Assembly (NCBI GenBank): GCA_037903475.1
Contig: JBAJFG010000232.1
Coordinates: 1,364,001 to 1,428,000, forward strand
From: Ancylostoma caninum
Taxonomy: Eukaryota; Nematoda; Chromadorea; Rhabditida; Ancylostomatidae
Reading direction: 5' to 3'
Length of the DNA: 64,000 bases
The stretch's first letter is position 1; the number at the start of each line of letters is the position of its first letter. Shown piece after piece: positions 57,201 to 64,000 of the stretch. Below the pieces are notes generated by a model. It saw only the letters and a program-made list of their open reading frames with translations. It searched no databases and was not told where the DNA came from. The translations under genes and the position numbers were made by a program.

Positions 57201-58590
57201 CAGTTATGAATAGTTCAACTGGGTACATCCCAATTCCTAGGTCTTTTTACTGAGTTAAGGGTGACTCATACTCCATGTGTAACTCAGTCGCGCATCAGAC
57301 TATGCATCTATTTGCGGAGTAGTTCCATGAGTACTTCTCAACGCTCTATCCTGAACGAAAATAATGTGCGGCCACCTCCAGGCTGCAAACGTCTGCGGCT
57401 CATCTGAGCTGCGTCAGGACTAATACTGGACCCATCATTTGTCATATGAAATGTCGAACGCGCGCATTCATGGTGTAAATTGTCCTTCAAGGTCCCCGAA
57501 GAGTTTCTCATTTCAAAATAAATCGATATGAAAGAGCGATGTAAGAGTTAACGACAGCAACTGTCTAACTTATAAGCTTAAACAGTCAACAGTTCTCCGA
57601 AAAAAAAACATTTACTTTTGAGATTTCATCTATGCTTTCAAAACTCATAACAACATGAGCTTGTTGTTGTTTTTGTATCGATGAGGTTTGCTCCTATGAG
57701 AAAAAAGAGTGTTTCATACCATCTTCCACCCAGTATGGATCCTCAGCCGATTCACCACCCAACATCAGGAATGCAGGTCCACCAGGCTTGTACCACTGAT
57801 CATTGTACCAGTATCTCTGTAGATTTAACGGTAGTATGAGTAGAAAATAATAAATTTGGCTTCATTAGAGCTGGACACGTATTGAGAACACATTGGATCT
57901 GGCAATACTTCAAAAATCTAACCCTATTGTGAGTTTCCATGTTATTTTAAGGTCGAAGTTCGTACGACTAGTAATTTCTTAGCAAACAACAGCACAACAG
58001 ACCTGATTATAAGTAGCAGAGTTTGAAGAGTTGAAGTGGTCAACTTTGTTCTGGAATAATCCTGCCACTGCGAGGTTTTTCCCGGCGAATTTCTCGTTTC
58101 TCTGGAGAAAAGGAAGATGTCTTGAACATGTTGAACTCATTTTTCCTGGACAAGTCAAGCTACAAAAATGTTGTGTAGGTGCTCACCATGGGCTTGGGTA
58201 CAAAGCCGCTCATTGGTCGGCCACGAACCATATGCCTACGGAATTTCTTTTGTGGAGCACATTGTACTGCTAGGGAGAGGCCTGAGAAGGAAAAAAGAAG
58301 AATCTTCCAGAAAATTCTCAGGATCTCATTTTAATTTCGTGATCTCCACTATTCATTGTCGGTACAGAGAATTTTACGGTAATATTTTATTCAATGCAGC
58401 ATTTTACCATCATATTTTAGAACGGTACAACTGCAAACCCAATGTTCACAGCTCTGAAACACAAATGCTAATCCATGGAGTTTATTTTATTATGAAAAAA
58501 AAAACTTAGTAAAAATTTGACACAGATCAAAGATGCTTCAATTAAAAACCAACCCAGTAAAACCAAAGCGCACAGCTTCAGGAGCGCCAT
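51254..58590 (-). CDS. S28 serine carboxypeptidase (PRCP/TSSP-like), secreted
   Basis: Fifteen exons with fully consistent phases, 511 residues: 58590-58554, 58281-58187, 58101-58003, 57816-57720, 54851-54761, 54415-54276, 54224-54129, 54059-53924, 53867-53762, 53651-53565, 53338-53230, 53135-53030, 51987-51876, 51563-51464 and 51378-51254. A signal peptide (MALLKLCALVLLG...AVQC) points to secretion or lysosomes. The S28 landmarks are FQNKVDHFN, the nucleophile motif GGSYSG (Ser184), the charge-relay Asp in NGNIDPWHALG (Asp449) and His in GTAHCADMY (His474), so the triad is intact. The family removes residues C-terminal to proline or cleaves at the N-terminus; substrate here unknown. A 51-nt intron with an open frame splits the GGSYSG motif after its last Ser. 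The long intron between 57720 and 54851 holds an hAT MITE and GC-rich hairpins. No clear AATAAA was seen downstream. Confidence 0.93.
52150..52740. repeat. Repeat-derived block in carboxypeptidase intron
   Basis: Direct repeats of about 37 bp (AACTGGCAATGTTGTTGTCC..., 52303-52339 and 52686-52722) and of AGCTCGTCCTCGAGCT (about 52359 and 52545) bracket open frames of about 100 codons on both strands. No retroelement domain was recognised. Confidence 0.4.
52836..52992 (-). repeat. tRNA-derived SINE candidate
   Basis: The minus strand begins GAGCTCGTGGTGCAGTGGGG, whose TGGTGCAGTGG fits the A-box pattern. 22 nt later comes the B-box-like GATTCGATTCC (52940-52950), followed by a non-tRNA body (TCCGGGGATCGGTAAATTGG). 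Pol III-type promoter spacing is right. It lies in the intron between 53030 and 51987. Confidence 0.5.
54903..55080. repeat. GC-rich GTATGCATAC/CCCCGG repeat
   Basis: Text such as GAGCCGTATGCATACCTCTC, CACCGGGGATGGGGATGCC and CCCCGGTATGCACACCTC is shared with 56412-56520, which is a hairpin of the same family. Both are in the same carboxypeptidase intron. Confidence 0.45.
55503..56096. mobile_element. hAT-type MITE, 594 bp, perfect 8-bp target duplication
   Basis: Ends GGCACTATTGTACTTGAGCG and its inverted partner (CGCTCAAGTACAATAGTACC) are flanked by CATTTTAT at 55495-55502 and 56097-56104. Inverted similarity continues for about 60 bp (CCCCACTATCGACCCCAAAC). The interior carries ATTTTATTGATTTTTCC motifs. 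Confidence 0.8.
56412..56520. repeat. GC-rich hairpin
   Basis: CCCGACCATCCCCGGCCGGG pairs with CCCGACCGGGGATGGTCGGG region (56436-56481) with one mismatch and a 5-nt loop. Outer GTGCATACG and CGTATGC segments extend the symmetry. It is probably a small MITE of the family at 54903. Confidence 0.5.
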
Positions 58591-59402
58591 GACAAGAAAG
58601 TTTCATTATCTTTATGCGCTTATTCCGGCACATTTCTATCACGTGCGATAAGGTTTTGTGCGAAAAAGCGTTGCTCGAACTCAGCCGATAAGGCGAAGTC
58701 GCCGAATTACCAGGTATATGTGCAGGTTTGTGAATCTTTTCCAAACTGGCAGTAGATCGTGTAATCTCAGGACCGGCAGGAGTTCGGATACTACTCCACA
58801 AGCAGGTCGGGTATCCGACCTTGACAACGGCATGATGAAAGAGTTAGACCTGAGTTGGCGCAGAATGAGCAGAACACCGTCGGAAAAGTCAGCGGTTAGT
58901 TCCTAAACCGTGTCCCATCACTTGGACGAGACCGCACCCATGGTAAAAGCGCAGATGGGATTCGATCACATTGTGTCTTCCTTTTTCTATGACGAAGCCG
59001 AAACGTGTATAGTCTGCGAAAAAAAAATCGGCGCACACGCGTTCGGCGCACAGCGGTGGTCATGCGTGCGCGTCGCGGTCGATGTCGCACCGACAGCTTG
59101 AGATCCCATGGAACCAGAGCCCGGATGCATCACTGAGTTTATCCATGGTAAATGTACTGAAATCTGTATGGGTAAATTTATGGAGTATTAACACGTTCAC
59201 TTTGAGGAATTTCAACGATGCCGTGACATCGTAGGGCTGCGTCGTCTCCGGAAAACGGGTGAACTCCGATATCTACGGCGAGGCGCGCTCCGGAATCGGA
59301 ATTTTTACTACCCACACGCTGTCGAGTGGGCGGAACAGAGCATTCCGATCAAGAATTCGTTGAACACAGTGGGGAAATCGCTCTATCGCTGTAGCTTTCC
59401 AC

Positions 59403-59966
59403 TTAAAGGCAGCACCCAGGAAAATCTTCGTCATCAAGATTTCAGCGTAAGCTTAGGTTTTCGACGACGGTGAACACGGATACATTAGTGAATACGGTCA
59501 GAACTCATGCGAAAAGGAGTTTTGGATATCCCTAATTCAATGCCTTAGACCAGGTTGGTCGAGTTGCGCGGGTCAGGTGTGGCAAAAAAGTCGATAATGC
59601 TGCCTTTTTCGTCACGCATTTTCTTGACGGTTTCGGGAATTTGGAAAAGAAATGTATGCCATATAGACGTGTCTCTGGAGTAGAAAACGAAACCATTAAG
59701 TAAGTGATAAAAAAGAAATAATGTAAAAAAGAATTGGAATCTGAGTGATTAGAGGCAAAAACAGCTGATCCATGTCACACCACAACTCGCCCAGGGATAC
59801 CCGGATACCTTGTCTATCCTATTTTATGTTTATTTTATTTTATTTTATGTTGGGAATGCAGATACGTCTAGCGTTTCTACTTACATAGGATTACTGGGGC
59901 TATTGTCGATTCTCTAAAACATTTAAGATTTCAGACCTCAAAATTATCGTGGGTGCTGCCTTTAAA
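59403..59966. mobile_element. TTAA-flanked (piggyBac-like) MITE, about 560 bp
   Basis: The left end is TTAA-AGGCAGCACCCAGG and the right end GTGGGTGCTGCCT-TTAA. The same end sequence appears at 9530 (TTAAAGGCAGCACC) and at 12211/14943. Subterminal inverted similarity ACGAAGATTTTC/GAAAATC is partial. Confidence 0.6.
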
Positions 59967-60330
59967 CTCCATATTCATCCATGATTCATAACATGCAAAA
60001 TTGATTGATCTGATCAGATGGTGAAAGAAGACTCTTTCAGGGGTAAAGGGTCATTCATAGTATGGCAATATATAGAAGTCTGTGTGTGTGTGTGGGGGGG
60101 GGGGCGTTCGGGGCTTGTATAGTAGCTTTTTTTTCAATCACTATACGAAGAGCGAATAGCAACCGACACCAGTAGCACCTACCCCAGCGAGCGGCGACAA
60201 ATAGTGATCCGGAACGAAAGATTGACTTTGCTATGATAGATGTTTAGCTCTTCTCACTGTTTGGGGGTGTGTTTGCCCGTGAACTCAAACATTTGAAGCA
60301 GTGTCCTTTATGCTATCTTTTTCATTTCAG

Positions 60331-60629
60331 GTATTTTGTTCATGGATGGCAATGATGTTACTCAGTTGGTCCTAGAGTGCCTTCTGGAGATGGTAGCCGA
60401 GTACAGTAGAGACTATGCCAATGAGGCATACGTCTCCAACCCGGACACCAGGTTCAGAATATTAATACACAGAATAAAACGAACAGCTGTCTCTCGAAGA
60501 AGCCGTTCAGTTAACAAAGAATCCACAAAAATCCAAACAAAGTGGAAGAATTATTGGAGATTTAGAAAAGATGCTCTTGTGTTCATCGCCGCGCTACCGA
60601 TCAACTCTGAGTATCACCAACGTCAGTGA
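60331..60629 (+). CDS. Candidate terminal exon, unrecognised product
   Basis: A strong acceptor (CTTTTTCATTTCAG) at 60330 leads into about 98 open codons ending at TGA 60627-60629. The protein text looks real (FMDGNDVTQLVLECLLEMVA, then a basic stretch KRTAVSRRSRSVNKES). No upstream exon could be linked, and no family is recognised. It might be the last exon of an unseen gene or a captured fragment. Confidence 0.3.
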
Positions 60630-61380
60630 GCGACAATGGCCTGCCGCGAAAAAGGCCTGCCTCTTGGCGAAAACATGCACGGCGGCGAGGACGACATTTT
60701 TTAACAACAGGTAGGAAATTCAAAGAATAAAAAATCAGATATATCGAGGCAAATTTTTTCTTGCCATATCGACCTAATTGTCACATGGTTATGGCAGCAT
60801 TTCATTAGTTTGAAGTCTTAAGACGTTTACGGACACTTACCACCCGCACGCGTCGCGTCAAGGTGTTTTGCCTTTTCGAAACAGGGAAAGAAACATTGGG
60901 ACACGCTTCAAAAGGTGGTCTAAATCATTCTAGCACCTTACTAAGCATATTAGGTCAAAACTGACCTGTCCTTGTTCCTCAGAAATTTCAGAAATCTAAC
61001 TATGGAACGCTTCATACAACAAATTATTTATTTTGTTCATGTAAGTTTGTTTTCAATTGAAGAATCGTACATAATTACAGCGATGGCTAGATATTTAATA
61101 CGCAGTTGAAGATTCAGTTCTTTGTAATTAACGTGCTATGATTGACTTGAGCATCTCTGGATTTCTGGAAAAATCAGCAATTGCATCTACAATCTGGAAC
61201 CTTTCGTATTAGCAGATACTATGCCCTTTTGAGGTGCGGTCATATTCATTAGATAGCAAAGATGCTTCATGACGCCGTTTGACTTGAATCTGTGAACGCA
61301 TCCCAGCCCGATATTCTTCTACTAGATTCTACGTAGATACATAAAATGAAAAGGAAGAAGCATTCACCAAAACAGCAGAT

Positions 61381-62916
61381 TCATCTTAGTTCATAGTCCA
61401 AATTCTTCACATAACGTGGGCCTTTATATTCTGTCATGAGATCCCAATCAAGAGGTTCTGCGTAACTCAAGTGGTATGCCTGGAAAGTTCTTCTTAGGTT
61501 TTGATTTCAGGCTTCAGTATGATTTATTCATAGATAGATACGCCACATTCATCAGTACAAGGGTGTCGTGGCAACAACAAGGACGCGGATATAACATGCA
61601 TTAGCATTAGCAACAAAGCGAGGAATGAAACAAAGGAACAAAAGATATTAGCGATAGATTCGATGAGCTGACCACAATAGATCAGTTGATGTCAGTACTA
61701 ACACACAACGCAAAACGTAAGATTCATTTTTTTGCATTAGTTTCCGAGCAAAATTGAATGTGAAAGGATTGTTCAGATGCTTACTTACATCATATACTGG
61801 GAAACTGGAAACGGAACGCCATTCCTCAGAAACTTCAGGGCATATGTGCCGCCCCAATATTGACACATGTGCCCATTCCTGCAGTGGCACTTGCGCCATT
61901 ACGAGCGCCAATGGAGAGACCTGTCTTGGTGGCCGTAAAAATCACGGACCGGTGCCACTTTGCGTTGTGAATGGAGCGCAGAATCATCCACGTGTGCACC
62001 TTTCCTGCGCCATTACAGGAAACTTCTGCCATGCCTACTCAATGTGGGGCTGAATCGGTGCCACCGATGAATTGTACTCCCGGGAAGGCACTTGCGCCAA
62101 GTACAGTAATTTTTGCGTATTGGGGCACAATTGGCGCCAGTCCTAGAAAGTTCCCGTGATTTGCGTTCATCATGGGCAACACCGGTGCCCGAAGTTTCTG
62201 AGTCGGGGCCTGGTCGCGAAGGCGACTACTTGATCTAATGTGATATAATAAAGGATTCTTTCCGCCATCTCCTTTATTTATGAATGATTCCTTATGACAT
62301 CCTTTCATTCAATATGTAGCAGTAGTAGGAATAAAGCACAAGTAAAAACAGATGCTGAAAAGAAAAACACCTGCATGGCTGCTTCAAGATGTGCAGCGAT
62401 GTGGTCATAATCTGGTATTGAGTTGTACTCTAGTGTGTCGATATACAGAATTATATTTGCCATGTACTCTTCTGGTGTGTGTTTGAGAACCTTAAGTGAA
62501 AAGTTAAATTTTCACAATCATAATGTGCTCACTCTCTTCAAGCAGATCCAGAGACTAATAACCTTCCTCAAATTTTGTTCAAGGCGAAGTTGTTGCTTGT
62601 ACATCTTTACTTCAGCTCGATCAGCTCCCTAAACACTAGCTTCTTACTTCAAATTCTATATGCGAGGTTAAAAGAGCTTACCCGACAATGCTTCCACGGT
62701 AATTGTCCTATCATCCATTCCAAAACCATATACCACCATGCCTCAACGTCATCTTTTCGACATTGATCTTTCTTTAAAAAAACATCAATTTTTTCCAGGT
62801 AGTTCAGTGAATTTTGGTTAAAGGAAACCATCTCAAGTGCTCCAATGCTAGCGTATCTTGTTGTCCCACGGAAAGCTGCCTTCTCCCTCATATATCGCAG
62901 GTCTTTCTCATCTGTC
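61381..62916 (-). CDS. Second TTBK/CK1-like kinase homologue, C-lobe half (5' beyond window or lost)
   Basis: Exons 62916-62829, 62771-62682, 62628-62563, 62490-62371 and 61479-61381. Lengths 88, 90, 66 and 120 equal those of exons 6-9 of the kinase at 30.7-42.2 kb, and phases match. Motifs are AAFRGTTRYASIGALEM (P+1 loop), EAWWYMVLEWMIGQLPW, EEYMANIILYIDTLEYNSIP and a last exon with DWDLMTEYKGPRY. The exon carrying the catalytic loop should lie upstream (beyond 62916), but none is seen to 64000. The gene therefore either continues past the window with a long intron or is truncated. The last intron (62370-61480) contains an unusual stretch at 61.8-62.25 kb. Confidence 0.8.
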
Positions 62917-64000
62917 CTGCAACGAAAAAATGCAAGCAATAGTTCGAATCTATTAGGATGCACTCACTACTTGACACCGAAAAATGCAAGCAAACTCAAT
63001 TAGTATCACGATATCCCTCCAACGGAATATCAAGATTTCGAAACGTATACCCTATGCATCGACATAATAAGACCAGTTCCTTGTGGCAAATCGATTTCGA
63101 CGGATCCTACCCGAACATGATGCAGCATTCCTGTCTGTGGCAGCATATATTCAACGAATTCGAGTAATCCGCGCTTATTTCTCACTACGCATGAGGCAGT
63201 ACTCTAGCAGAATACTTCTCTTGCGTGGAGATTTTGTCTGTCGTTTTCAAGTTTCGTTTTGTTTTTATTTGTTTGTTGTTTTCCCTTATTTTCAGCTCCT
63301 TCGTTGTTGGACATGTCGAGTGTTAGACGTAGCCTCATCGTATATGCTGGATACAGCCGCGAGAGGAGCTGTGTTTCATGTTGTGCTGTACCATCAGCTG
63401 TCCAAAATTGGCAAAATGATATACATCATTCGCAAACCAAATAAGACTTGAACGACATTTTCATACAAGTACTAACAAAAAATCACAGATACCAATGGCT
63501 GCGGGACCGCATACATGACCATCTAAGCACAATGATATACAAGCACAAAGTTCGATTATGTTGTTTGCCTCCTTGGCAAAGGGCTACATGAGGGTTGAAC
63601 GTCACCTGCATGATAGCATGTACGGAACGAGGTGACCATTATGCTGGTGAAGATATATGACAGCTTTGCGTTTGACCACTCTGGGCTTCAAGGAGCACTT
63701 TGAGGAGAGATTAAGATCCCGTACACCTGACTTTTAAAGCTGTCATTGGATGCCACTACGAAGCAATGCTTATTATGAAGCAGAAGTCACGATTCTTGAA
63801 TTAGGAACTGAAATTCATGCTATCGAAAATTCCGGAGTGTTTCGAACCGAAGGCCAAAGTCCAAAAACGAACCGAAGAGGAGTCGGAAATCCGAGTCCAG
63901 ATGTGTGTTCTTCATGTTCTTCAGCCCAGATGTTACATGTGCTTCATGGCAAAAATGCCGGCCTATTCGGTCATCGCTAACAACCTTTAGTTTTCCTAAG
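62917..64000. other. No gene identified
   Basis: I searched for the kinase catalytic-loop exon (HRDIKPDN) on the minus strand and did not find it. Open frames at 63083-63451 plus and others have no recognisable domains. Confidence 0.4.

Overview
This is an intron-rich eukaryotic nuclear segment, most likely from a rhabditid nematode and plausibly a strongylid (inference). The evidence is short coding exons with TTTCAG-type acceptors, worm-style TTBK/CK1-like kinases, a worm-type S28 serine carboxypeptidase, RTE-type non-LTR retroelement remains, and dense Tc1/mariner, hAT, piggyBac-like and Helitron-like non-autonomous elements. There are no bacterial-style operons. The longest open frames are artefacts of 59-bp tandem arrays, not genes.

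Layout. 1-1.56 kb: partial Helitron-like element (minus) with a 59-bp array. 3.4-6.4 kb: gene A (+), the 3' part of a single-pass membrane protein with fibronectin-III-like modules. 6.8-8.4 kb: a fold-back Tc1-like element. 8.95-28.5 kb: gene B (+), a full-length tandem paralogue of gene A. Gene A exons match gene B exons one for one in length and phase. Its large introns hold hAT and Tc1-type MITEs, a 2.7-kb TTAA-flanked element, a 3-kb Helitron-like element with a second 59-bp array, and smaller repeats. 29.0-29.6 kb: RTE relic.

30.7-42.2 kb: a ten-exon TTBK/CK1-like kinase gene (+). Its introns carry a GTGGG-rich TIR element, a third 59-bp array element, an RTE copy and a 1.2-kb long inverted repeat. 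The predicted protein has DFK in place of DFG and a degraded glycine loop. 42.8-50.6 kb: transposon-only intergenic DNA, including a 111-bp near-perfect palindrome. 51.3-58.6 kb: a complete 15-exon S28 carboxypeptidase gene (-) with an intact Ser/Asp/His triad. 61.4-62.9 kb and beyond: the 3' half of a second TTBK/CK1-like gene (-), with the same internal exon lengths as the first.

The most interesting non-gene signal is the Helitron-like family. It has at least five 3' ends, each with a hairpin (perfect in three copies, decayed in two) followed in the intact copies by 7 nt and then CTGG|T. Full copies have a TATA-bearing 5' region and a variable number of 59-bp units in between. No gene product working jointly across the loci is evident; the links are duplication (FN3 genes, kinases) and repeat invasion.
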